A stretch of DNA of 18,449 nucleotides from assembly GCA_041658785.1 (NCBI GenBank), contig JBAZZL010000023.1:1-18449 (forward strand), in the 5' to 3' direction. Every line of letters begins with the position of its first letter. Within the stretch, counting starts at the first letter, position 1. A program made the translations under genes and the position numbers. Source of the DNA: JAHJGG01 sp041658785 (GTDB lineage Bacteria > Patescibacteriota > Patescibacteriia > Magasanikbacterales > UBA922). Below, one piece after another: positions 7,291 through 13,586 of the stretch. Below the pieces are notes generated by a model. The model was given only the letters and a program-made list of their open reading frames with translations. It had not been told where the DNA came from and searched no databases.

Positions 7291-7767
7291 ATGAAAAAAA
7301 ACACAGCGCTTTGGCTGGTTGCGGTGGTTGTCGTCTTGGTCGGGGTCTATTATTTCAAAACCCGCCCAACCACAGAACCCGCCAGCAAAACACAGTCAGC
7401 GATAATAGAGGAGGAGACGAATCCAGCTGCGGAAGTGACTGAAGAGAAAGAAGCCGCGGCAGAAGCGGAGGAAGAGGCGGCGATAACTTTACGCGGAGAA
7501 GCGCAGGGGGACGGCCTGGTAAAATTTGATTGGGAAACTATGACCGAACCCGGCGGCAGCGATCAATTTGTTCTGGTGCGAGGTCCGGAAGAAAACCCGG
7601 TGCACGACGGCACACGCTACTGGTTCCGCCAGCACGGCACCCTAAGAAGCGCGGTCTGGGGATCTCAACCTGCTGGAACCCAGCACTATAGAATGTGCGT
7701 AGTCGCGGATGAACAAACCGGCGCTTGCGGCGAATACAGCAATGACGTGGAGGTAGAAGTAAAATAA
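7291..7767 (+). CDS. Membrane-anchored extracellular protein, beta-domain
   Basis: 158 residues. An N-terminal Lys pair and hydrophobic helix (about 7-21) form a signal anchor. No lipobox Cys is present, so it is probably an uncleaved anchor. Residues about 38-64 are an acidic, Ala/Glu-rich linker. The rest (about 65-158) has the strand pattern of a fibronectin type III or Ig-like fold (VKFDWETM, DQFVLVRG, QHYRMCVVAD, NDVEVEVK), with two Cys (136, 146) that could form a disulfide outside the cell. It is a single-gene unit with its own promoter, divergent from uvrA, and no T-rich terminator hairpin follows it. No enzymatic motif is visible; a surface or binding role is inferred only from topology. 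Confidence 0.7.
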   Translation: MKKNTALWLVAVVVVLVGVYYFKTRPTTEPASKTQSAIIEEETNPAAEVTEEKEAAAEAEEEAAITLRGEAQGDGLVKFDWETMTEPGGSDQFVLVRGPEENPVHDGTRYWFRQHGTLRSAVWGSQPAGTQHYRMCVVADEQTGACGEYSNDVEVEVK

Positions 7768-7795
7768 AAAAATATATAACTTGGATTCAACTTTT

Positions 7796-7945
7796 TAACG
7801 CAACAATACTATCTGTAATTGTCATAAGGAGCGCCGAATTGAACGTCGCAGTGAAATTCGGCTGGCAAATCAGCAAAAGGGTCAAATTTCTCCGCCGATT
7901 GGCGGATCAATTTGACACTCCACCTATTATACAAGTGTTGCGTTA
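7796..7945. mobile_element. 150-bp MITE-like element with nested hairpins
   Basis: Perfect 10-bp terminal inverted repeats TAACGCAACA (7796-7805) and TGTTGCGTTA (7936-7945) enclose two internal hairpins. One is GCCGAATT/AATTCGGC (7833-7840, 7855-7862). The other is a 36-nt stem-loop from GTCAAATT (7881) to AATTTGAC (7916) with inner arms TCCGCC/GGCGGA around GATT. No open frame is inside. The layout fits a non-autonomous mobile element. No clear target-site duplication is visible. The gap from 7946 to 8052 holds nothing I can name. Confidence 0.6.
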
Positions 7946-8052
7946 GATTCTGGAGTCAAACTAAGTTTAATTGTTTATTGAAGTCGGTTTGAATGCGGTT
8001 GGGTAATTTCTGGTAAGACCGCTTAAAACGCGGCGAGAAATTTATTACCATA

Positions 8053-8304
8053 TTATGCCCGTAAAGCGGCGATTAAACCGCGCGCGGTTTTGCGCGAGGC
8101 ATAGTTGCCAAGCGCGTAGTCAAGCCGCGCCGATCCAATAATTTCGTCGAGCGTTTTGGCGTCGTTAACTCGCACGATATCGTCGGTGGCTATTTCCACC
8201 ACGATCTTTTTCTCGCGCGGATAACGAGAAAGATAACGCAAAGCAGATAGCGGTAATTTTATCATTGCCTCTTTTGTTTTTTGAACATTATGTCCGTTAG
8301 CCAT
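8053..8304 (-). CDS. Small protein, 83 aa, possible antitoxin-like
   Basis: I do not recognise a named family. The N-terminal half contains a short strand-rich segment (KKIVVEIATDDIVRVND, about 32-48). The C-terminal half is helical (TLDEIIGSARLDYALGNYAS, then RKTARGLIAALRA), with an Arg-rich tail resembling the toxin-binding tail of some RelB/Phd-type antitoxins. That resemblance is weak and is inference. No partner toxin adjoins it: the nearest, a MazF-like gene, lies about 400 bp upstream on the same strand beyond a transposase remnant. A plausible extended -10 promoter is located 30-60 bp upstream. Start choice: the ATG at 8304; a later in-frame ATG (Met14) would give a 70-residue protein. 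Confidence 0.55.
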   Translation of the reverse strand: MANGHNVQKTKEAMIKLPLSALRYLSRYPREKKIVVEIATDDIVRVNDAKTLDEIIGSARLDYALGNYASRKTARGLIAALRA

Positions 8305-8334
8305 ATAATTTGGGATTGGGTAACTTATGTAAAA

Positions 8335-8363
8335 AGAATATCATATTATTCAAAAAAAGACAA
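8335..8363 (-). promoter_or_regulatory. Putative promoter for the 83-aa gene
   Basis: Minus strand: TTGTCT (8363-8358), a 17-bp spacer, and TATTCT (8340-8335) preceded by TGA, an extended -10. Each hexamer matches 4 of 6 consensus bases. The predicted leader is about 24 nt. Confidence 0.45.
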
Positions 8364-8377
8364 GAATATGTATGGGG

Positions 8378-8530
8378 TCAAGATATCTGACACACTTTAG
8401 TTAAAAATAAATTAAGTGTTTGTAATGGTGTTTTCCCTTTCAGCCCCCAATGCGGTCGTTCGTCATTGTACATTGTCATATAACTGGCAAAATTGGTTTG
8501 TAATTCAGCCAAAGTCGTTCCATATCCACC
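8378..8530 (-). pseudogene. C-terminal remnant of a DDE (IS481/IS3-like) transposase
   Basis: Reading the minus strand towards a TGA at 8380-8378 gives GTTLAELQTNFASYMTMYND, then ERPHWGLKGKTPLQTLNLFL and a short tail. The YNxERPHxxLxxxTPLxxL pattern is the hallmark end of integrase-core (rve) transposases. Upstream of about 8535 the frame is broken by a stop and no catalytic DDE core is found, so only the last 50 or so residues survive. It marks a past insertion sequence in this accessory region. Between here and 8635 I see no other feature. Confidence 0.75.
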
Positions 8531-8635
8531 AATGGAATAAAATCGTTAAAATCGAACGAGAAAAAATAATTTATTTTCGCTAATGTCGCCGATACGCGAA
8601 GTTTTGGCTTTTTCTTCACTATCCACAGTCTCTAC

Positions 8636-8664
8636 TTGACATATTTTTGTCAGTAGTGTATAGT
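8636..8664 (+). promoter_or_regulatory. Promoter of the short hairpin RNA
   Basis: TTGACA (8636-8641), a 17-bp spacer and TATAGT (8659-8664): a full -35 and a 5-of-6 -10. There is no plus-strand gene downstream, only two hairpins and a T-tract. Confidence 0.7.
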
Positions 8665-8670
8665 TCTAAA

Positions 8671-8720
8671 TAGAAGTTTGCTCCGAAAGGAGCCCCCTAC
8701 CTCGGTAGGGTTATTTTTTT
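8671..8720 (+). ncRNA. Putative ~50-nt two-hairpin RNA opposing mazF
   Basis: Starting about 7 nt after the -10, the predicted transcript contains a perfect hairpin GCTCC-GAAA-GGAGC (8680-8693, a GNRA tetraloop) and immediately a second hairpin CCCTAC-CTCG-GTAGGG (8695-8710) followed by a T-rich tract (8711-8720). No start codon with a useful frame is present. Its 3' tract overlaps the last codons of the convergent MazF gene, so the RNA would be complementary to the 3' end of mazF mRNA and to any read-through. It is not a family I recognise. Alternatively the unit is only a promoter relic followed by a terminator. Confidence 0.5.
8695..8720 (+). terminator. Intrinsic terminator
   Basis: The perfect 6-bp GC-rich stem CCCTAC/GTAGGG with a CTCG loop is followed by TTATTTTTTT. 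The orientation is plus strand only: no T-tract follows the hairpin on the minus strand. Confidence 0.8.
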
Positions 8721-9106
8721 ATCAATTTACAGAAAGCGTTTCGAAGATTCTCCAAATCTTCTTTTTTTATATCCGCTCGTTGATATTTCAGTCTCTTGCC
8801 ATCCAAATATCGAATTTGCGTGAGCAGGGCGTATTGTGGTTTGCCTTTGGAATCTTTGAAACAGAAATAATAATCTCCCTCACGTTCAGTTGTGGTGAGT
8901 GGAATTGCCAGACAGGCATTGCCATACACTCTCTGCATAATCACAACCGGACGAAGGAAATCATCACCTTTTCCAGCAACTTCTGTGGCAATGTTTTGTC
9001 CAATTTGCGCCCACCAGATCTGTCCAGGCAAAAAGTGTGGATATGAGCCGTGAAAGTTTGTTATTTTCTTTCTCTCATTCCAGCGGTCAAATGTTTGTTC
9101 ATCCAT
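8711..9106 (-). CDS. MazF/PemK-family endoribonuclease toxin
   Basis: 131 residues. The PemK-like fold is clear: PGQIWWAQIGQNIATEV (27-43), DDFLRPVVIM (48-57) with the family RPVV strand, ACLAIPLTT (64-72), YALLTQIRYLDGKRL (92-106, the catalytic TQIRxxDxxRL region) and the closing helix DLENLRNAFCKLI. The N-terminal FDRWNERKK helix seems to be a natural extension. MazF toxins cleave mRNA at short motifs and normally follow a MazE-type antitoxin gene. Here the gene 3 nt upstream encodes an anchored membrane protein, not a recognisable antitoxin, so the toxin is orphan or has an unfamiliar partner. Its 3' end meets a plus-strand terminator. Catalytic motifs appear intact. Confidence 0.88.
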   Translation of the reverse strand: MDEQTFDRWNERKKITNFHGSYPHFLPGQIWWAQIGQNIATEVAGKGDDFLRPVVIMQRVYGNACLAIPLTTTEREGDYYFCFKDSKGKPQYALLTQIRYLDGKRLKYQRADIKKEDLENLRNAFCKLIKK

Positions 9107-9109
9107 AAT

Positions 9110-9466
9110 TTAATCGTTATATAGCTTGTTACATCCAGCTACTGTTTCATCATAAATATCTTTTGTAAAATTACTAACTTCTAAAGGAAGTGTATAAGTA
9201 TTATCATTAGGATTTGTGTCGTTAGCAGATAGTAGCTGATCATAATATGTTTTAGCATTTTGCAAGCATTCATCCAATTTTATTTTCTGTTCGTTTTTTT
9301 GTTTTTCCACTTGCTGTTGTTGCGATTCTTTTAATTGGGCATCACTAGTTTGTTTTTTAGGTAAAAATATCACTAAGTAATAGAATATAGAAAATGCCAC
9401 TATGAGTAAACTTATTACCAAGCCATATTTTATAAAATTGCCACTTTTTGTTTCTTTAGTTTCCAT
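9110..9466 (-). CDS. Single-pass membrane protein, 118 aa
   Basis: A charged N-terminus is followed by one strong membrane helix (about 14-35, YGLVISLLIVAFSIFYYLVI). Next is a Gln/Lys-rich coiled-coil-like segment (about 41-62), then an outer domain with two Cys (67 and 112) within DECLQNAKTYYDQL and VAGCNKLY. No lipobox is present. I do not recognise a named family; similar small anchored proteins with a paired-Cys tail occur in candidate phyla. It precedes the MazF-like gene by 3 nt, so the two are translationally adjacent and co-transcribed. TATAAT lies at 9479-9474 on this strand, 7 nt before the ATG, but no good -35 goes with it. The role is unknown. Confidence 0.65.
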   Translation of the reverse strand: METKETKSGNFIKYGLVISLLIVAFSIFYYLVIFLPKKQTSDAQLKESQQQQVEKQKNEQKIKLDECLQNAKTYYDQLLSANDTNPNDNTYTLPLEVSNFTKDIYDETVAGCNKLYND

Positions 9467-9544
9467 AGTAGAAATTATAATTAATTAACAATTTTAAATG
9501 TTTTTGTTTTGAAATCAAAACTATATTTTATTCCATAACCCTCC

Positions 9545-9636
9545 GCCGGCTCCAGGGCTATGGAACCAACCTGCTTCGCCGCCCGACTGGTGCAACTTGG
9601 CTCCACAGCCCCTGTGTCGGGGACTGTGGAGCCGGC
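9545..9636. repeat. 92-bp palindromic repeat element
   Basis: Outer inverted pair GCCGGCTCC (9545-9553) and GGAGCCGGC (9628-9636). A 10-bp perfect inner stem GGCTCCACAG (9599-9608) and CTGTGGAGCC (9624-9633) encloses a CCCC/GGGG extension. It is intergenic, GC-rich compared with its AT-rich surroundings, and carries no gene. The rest of 9467-9684 is AT-rich spacer. Confidence 0.7.
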
Positions 9637-9684
9637 AAAATTTTCCTTTTGCGTTAACAAATGGATCTTAAAAGGATACCGATT

Positions 9685-10275
9685 TTATTTCATTTCATCT
9701 ATATACCAGGTGGCAACTAAATTTGTTCTTTGGTCATTGCCCCCACATCTTATTATGGCAAAATCATACTTACCTGACGATGTCGAGTCCAATTCTATCA
9801 TGTCTTTAGTTCCGGGGATAATTTTCATTTTAAATGACGTGGAGTAGTCAAAATCATCTAGGTCTTGCGTTTTATAATTAATCTCCAATTTTATATTTTC
9901 ATAGACACCACACATGTTATCACTTGGTAATTTGCAATTAAATAAGAGATTATACCCCAATTCGATTTCTTGGTTTGGTGAAATATAATCACTGTCTGCA
10001 CGTAGGGGTGTACTTGAGCACGGCCACCCATTTAGGCTAGTATTAAATTTAGCAGGTAAGTTGCCAGTATTTTTTATAGTTGCTTTTAAAATATTATACT
10101 GATAATCGGTATTAAATTTTAAGACATCATTCCTTTCTACTATACTTAAGTATGGTCTTCCAGTTTTTTTTGCTTCAAAAAAGGATTTAATAGCATAAAT
10201 AGAAGAGACTGCAGCAATAATGGCGCCTATAACCAGTATTGTATCTTTAATATTTTCTTTTGTTTTTTTATTCAT
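9685..10275 (-). CDS. Membrane-anchored protein with beta-sandwich-like domain
   Basis: 196 residues. One membrane helix (about 12-30, DTILVIGAIIAAVSSIYAI) follows a Lys-rich N-terminus. The remainder is strand-rich: YNILKATIKNTGNLPAKFN (60-78) resembles the N-x-G-N-x-P-A turn of Ig-like or CARDB-type extracellular domains, and KLEINYKTQ and TSFKMKIIPG continue the pattern. Four Cys are scattered in the outer part. No catalytic motif is visible. It is upstream of the anchored protein and MazF pair on the same strand but separated by over 200 bp and a palindromic repeat, so it probably has its own transcript. Function is unknown. Confidence 0.65.
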   Translation of the reverse strand: MNKKTKENIKDTILVIGAIIAAVSSIYAIKSFFEAKKTGRPYLSIVERNDVLKFNTDYQYNILKATIKNTGNLPAKFNTSLNGWPCSSTPLRADSDYISPNQEIELGYNLLFNCKLPSDNMCGVYENIKLEINYKTQDLDDFDYSTSFKMKIIPGTKDMIELDSTSSGKYDFAIIRCGGNDQRTNLVATWYIDEMK

Positions 10276-10419
10276 ATTATACTATCTTACCCCCCTATCT
10301 TTTTAAGCTCAACTATGCCATACTATACCACAAAACGTGAAATCATCAAGCACCAACTTAATGCACTGTCGATCTTTTGACAATACGCTTCGCTAATGAT
10401 TAGATAGAGGTAAGAAAGG

Positions 10420-10456
10420 GATTCCTCCACTCGCTGCGACGCTCGGTCGGAATGAC
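10420..10456. repeat. REP-like short palindromic repeat
   Basis: The segment starts GATTCCTCCACTCGCTGCGA and ends CGGTCGGAATGAC, with inverted ends ATTCC/GGAAT. I recognise it as a widespread intergenic REP-like type. It lies just ahead of the first permease gene. A weak promoter-like pair (TTGACA at 10377-10382 with TTAGAT at 10400-10405) precedes it. Confidence 0.6.
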
Positions 10457-10468
10457 ATCAAAAATAGT

Positions 10469-11707
10469 GTGAATTTTAAAGAATCGCTTTACAGCTCAAT
10501 CGTTCTCCTGCGCCGGAATAAAATTCGGTCGTTTTTAACTATGCTCGGGATTATTATCGGCGTCGCGGCGGTGATTATTGTGCTGTCGGTCGGGGCCGGG
10601 GCGCAGAGTTTGATTTTGAATCAGGTGAAAAGCGTGGGGACGAATTTGGTGGGGGTATTGCCCGGCGCGTCGGAAGAAGACGGGCCGCCGGCGTCCGCGC
10701 TGGGCATTGTCGTTACCACTTTAAAATATGAAGACGGCAAAGAAATTTTGCAAGAAGGATGCGACTGTCTGCTCTACCTCACCATGTACGTGAGCGGCAA
10801 CGACGCCATTAATTTGAATGATAAAACAGTTGACACTACTTTTACCGGCACGACGGCCAGTTATCTGGAGGTGGAAGACACCAGCGTGGCCGCGGGCAGA
10901 TTTTTTACCGCAGACGAAGAAAAAGGGATGGCGCGGGTGGCGGTGCTGGGCGACGAGGTGAGAGAAAAACTGTTTGGCGAGGTTGACCCGATTGGAGAAA
11001 AAATTAGAATCAAAAAAACCAGCTTTACCATTATCGGCGTAATGAAAAAGCGGGGAGTGAGCGGATTCCAAAATCAGGATGATCAGATCTTTGTGCCGAT
11101 CACCGCGGCGCAAAAGCTTTTGCTCGGCATTGACCATGTCAGTTTTATCCGCGCCAAAGTTGACCGCGCGGAAAACGTGGCAGCGGCGGAAGAAAGCATC
11201 AAAAATGTTTTGCGCGAACGGCATAATATTAACCCGGGCGAGGAGGATGATTTTTCCGTGCGTTCAATGGCGCAGGGTTTGGCAGCGCTGTCCAGCATTA
11301 CCGACGCCCTCAAATTATTTTTGGCGGCGATCGCGGCCATTGCTCTCGTCGTCGGCGGCTTTGGCATTATGAATATCATGCTCGCCAATGTGCAGGAGCG
11401 AACGCGCGAGATCGGCCTGCGCAAAGCCGTGGGCGCCAAGGGGAAAGATATTACTTTGCAATTTTTGGTGGAAGCGGTGGTGATTACTTTTTTGGGCGGA
11501 TTGATCGGCATTATCTTGGGAGTTTTCATTTCCGTCATTGTGGCCGAAGTGGCGCAGTATCTGGGATACGAGTGGGATTTGGTCATCACCATCCCGTCCA
11601 TTCTGCTCGGCTGTTTTGTTTCCATTGGGATTGGGCTGGTGTTTGGGATTATTCCCGCCCGCCGGGCAAGTCGGTTGAACGCGATTGAGGCGCTTCGTTA
11701 CGAATAA
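10469..11707 (+). CDS. MacB/FtsX-type ABC transporter permease (first)
   Basis: 412 residues, starting with GTG because an upstream ATG (10452) is closed by an in-frame stop. One membrane helix (about 22-43) is followed by a large extracytoplasmic MacB-PCD domain (about 45-275) and three further helices (about 282-305, 330-360, 370-395). The coupling segment VQERTREIGLRKAVGAKGKD (308-327) and the C-terminal PARRASRLNAIEALRYE (396-412) are diagnostic of MacB-like permeases, which act as mechanotransmission exporters of peptides, lipoproteins or antibiotics rather than channels. The partner ATPase (LolD/MacB-NBD type) is not adjacent. A paralogous permease gene follows after a 96-bp inverted repeat. 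Confidence 0.93.
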   Translation: MNFKESLYSSIVLLRRNKIRSFLTMLGIIIGVAAVIIVLSVGAGAQSLILNQVKSVGTNLVGVLPGASEEDGPPASALGIVVTTLKYEDGKEILQEGCDCLLYLTMYVSGNDAINLNDKTVDTTFTGTTASYLEVEDTSVAAGRFFTADEEKGMARVAVLGDEVREKLFGEVDPIGEKIRIKKTSFTIIGVMKKRGVSGFQNQDDQIFVPITAAQKLLLGIDHVSFIRAKVDRAENVAAAEESIKNVLRERHNINPGEEDDFSVRSMAQGLAALSSITDALKLFLAAIAAIALVVGGFGIMNIMLANVQERTREIGLRKAVGAKGKDITLQFLVEAVVITFLGGLIGIILGVFISVIVAEVAQYLGYEWDLVITIPSILLGCFVSIGIGLVFGIIPARRASRLNAIEALRYE

Positions 11708-11727
11708 GTTTTTATTAATTAAGTTGG

Positions 11728-11823
11728 TTAGATAGATACACGGATTGAACGAATTAAACGAATTTTAACGGATTTTGATTCGTTCTGATCCGTTAAATTC
11801 GTTTAATTCGTGTTTCTATCTAA
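11728..11823. repeat. 96-bp imperfect inverted repeat between the permease genes
   Basis: The left arm starts TTAGATAGA (11728-11736) and the right arm ends TCTATCTAA (11815-11823). The arms continue inward as ACGAATTAAACGAAT and its complement, down to AACGGAT/ATCCGTT. The left arm has about 10 extra bases. This AT-rich palindrome type is common between genes in candidate phyla. It contains an alternative GTG at 11810, which argues against that start. Confidence 0.8.
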
Positions 11824-11842
11824 TGAAACTACTTATTCAATT

Positions 11843-13084
11843 ATGTTGTTTAGGGATAGAATGCAAATGTCTTATTTTGCTCTGCGGCGTCAGAAACTGC
11901 GCAGTATTTTGACCATCCTCGCTCTCGGCATCGGCATCGCGTCGGTGGTGATTATTTTGTCCGCCGGCAAGGGGTTGGAACGGATGATCGTCGGCGAACT
12001 TGATATTTACACTCCGGACGCGCTGAACATTGAGGTCCGAGTGCCGGGCAAAGGGCATGTCGGCAACATGACCAGCATGGCGACCGGCGTTACCATTACC
12101 ACGTTCAAAAATACCGACATTGACGAAATTGAAAAACATCCAAACATTGAATCGGCTTTTGGCTATGTTACCGGGCAAGAGGTGATTAAATATCAAGAGG
12201 AAAACAAAACCGTAATTCTTTTTGGCTATGGCGCGAACGCGATCAAGGTGGAAAAAATTGAACTGGCCGAAGGCCGATTTTATGACAACGCCGAAGAGGA
12301 CTCGCTGGCCCAGGTACTGGCGCTGGGCGCCAAGGTAAAAGAGGAATTGTTTGGCGAAGACAGCGCCGTGGGAAAAAACGTGTATTTGCGCGGCAAGGCG
12401 TTTAGAATCGTCGGGGTGGTGGTGCCCCGCGGCGCTTCGTTTGGTTTTGATTATGACAGCATTGTCTATATTCCCACCAAGACCCTGCAAAAAAAGCTTT
12501 TGGGTACCGACTTTGTAATGGGCGCGATGGCGAAAGTCATTGATTTGGGGAAGATTGAACAAACCAAAGCCGACGTGGAATATCTATTGCGGCAGAATCA
12601 CAGCATCACGGATCCGGACCGGGATGATTTTGAAATAACGACCATGGACGAAATCAGAGAAACATTGGAGACCATCGTGGGCGGAATTACTTTGCTTTTG
12701 GTCGCTCTCGTCGGCATTTCGCTCATTGTCGGCGGCGTGGGAATCACCAACATCATGTATGTTACGGTGGCGGAGAGAACGTTTGAAATCGGTTTGCGCA
12801 AAGCCGTCGGCGCGCGGTCAAAAGATATTTTGTGGCAATTTTTGAGCGAAGCCGTGATGCTCACTTTTACCGGCGGCATTGTCGGCATTATTTTGGGTTA
12901 CATTATTTCGTACGGCGTTTATTACGGCGCGACCAGCTACGGGCTGAACTGGAGTTTTTCCGTGTCGCTTTTCTCCATTGTTTTGGCCTTGGGATTTTCT
13001 TCGGCCGTGGGTTTGTTTTTCGGCATTTATCCGGCGCGGAAAGCGGCGGCGTTGGATCCGATTGTGGCGTTGCGGAAAGAGTAA
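11843..13084 (+). CDS. MacB/FtsX-type ABC transporter permease (second)
   Basis: 413 residues from the ATG at 11843. This start aligns with the first permease (MLFRDRMQMSYFALRRQK against MNFKESLYSSIVLLRRNK). A GTG at 11810 would add 11 residues encoded by the palindrome and is less likely. Topology is as in the paralogue: one N-terminal helix, a large outer domain, and three C-terminal helices. The VAERTFEIGLRKAVGARSKD coupling segment and a final PARKAAALDPIVALRKE are both present. The two proteins share the family motifs but differ widely in the outer domain, so they probably form a heterodimeric exporter or two related ones. An ATPase must be supplied from elsewhere. Confidence 0.92.
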   Translation: MLFRDRMQMSYFALRRQKLRSILTILALGIGIASVVIILSAGKGLERMIVGELDIYTPDALNIEVRVPGKGHVGNMTSMATGVTITTFKNTDIDEIEKHPNIESAFGYVTGQEVIKYQEENKTVILFGYGANAIKVEKIELAEGRFYDNAEEDSLAQVLALGAKVKEELFGEDSAVGKNVYLRGKAFRIVGVVVPRGASFGFDYDSIVYIPTKTLQKKLLGTDFVMGAMAKVIDLGKIEQTKADVEYLLRQNHSITDPDRDDFEITTMDEIRETLETIVGGITLLLVALVGISLIVGGVGITNIMYVTVAERTFEIGLRKAVGARSKDILWQFLSEAVMLTFTGGIVGIILGYIISYGVYYGATSYGLNWSFSVSLFSIVLALGFSSAVGLFFGIYPARKAAALDPIVALRKE

Positions 13085-13088
13085 TCCT

Positions 13089-13405
13089 ATGTATATTTAT
13101 CTTGATGAATCATACAATTTACAAAAAGACAAAGGCAGGATGTTTATAAGCATCAATGGTTTTGCGGTGTTAAACGAAAAAGCTCTTAGAAAACGCTGGA
13201 AGGATATTCGGAAACCTTATGTTAAATCAAGACGGCGCATCCATGCCACGGACGCTCATTTAAATTGACACCATCGTATCTGGATGTTTTAGTTGAATTG
13301 GCTGATTTTGTTTCAAATACTTTTTATAAAGAATATCAGCAAGGATCAAAGCATATGTTTGAAGAGCTCGGGTTGCGGTTTGTCCAAATCAAAAATCCAC
13401 TCTAA
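13089..13405 (+). pseudogene. Decayed DUF3800 gene (internal deletion and frameshift)
   Basis: The ATG at 13089, four bases after the permease stop, opens MYIYLDESYNLQKDKGRMFI, the N-terminal pattern of DUF3800 proteins (YIYLDESG), and runs to RRIHATDAHLN before a TGA at 13266-13268. In another frame from 13268 to the TAA at 13405 comes PSYLDVLVELADFVSNTFYK and a short tail, which matches the family's C-terminal LQLADFIA region. The roughly 100 residues between are missing, so an internal deletion with frame change has occurred. DUF3800 proteins are RNase H-like and of uncertain function. Downstream to about 13549 there is a short hairpin AATCCACT/AGTGGATT (about 13395-13414) and imperfect stems, but nothing I can name. 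Confidence 0.75.
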
Positions 13406-13549
13406 AGTGGATTCTTGGAAAGAGCCTTTTGGGAATGTCGTCGCTTCATAGGGATGTTCCTGATGGAGAACGCCCTCCACAACGCTTTACCCTAAGGACT
13501 TATCTTCTATCCGTATTAAACCATATTTGCAACATGATTGTCAAGAGCG

Positions 13550-13578
13550 TGGACAACCCCGCCTTTTTTTAGTATGAT
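13550..13578 (+). promoter_or_regulatory. Promoter of tryptophanase, predicting a near-leaderless mRNA
   Basis: TGGACA (13550-13555), a 17-bp spacer and TATGAT (13573-13578). The expected transcription start (7-9 bases later) falls at 13584-13587, coinciding with the ATG at 13587. Confidence 0.6.
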
Positions 13579-13586
13579 GAACTCCT

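Noticed and set aside
9560..9847. Plus-strand frame covering the palindromic repeat and the 3' end of the 196-aa gene
   Set aside because: It is translated repeat sequence plus antisense of a better supported gene.
11810..11842. GTG start at 11810 for the second permease
   Set aside because: It lies in the arm of the 96-bp inverted repeat; the ATG at 11843 aligns with the start of the paralogue.
10721..12562. Long minus-strand open frames opposite the two permease genes
   Set aside because: They are antisense shadows with no family motifs and unnatural composition (His/Phe/Arg-rich); the plus strand carries clear permease signatures.
13406..13549. A structured RNA or tRNA remnant between the DUF3800 relic and tryptophanase
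   Set aside because: Several imperfect stems exist but no cloverleaf or known RNA signature can be supported.
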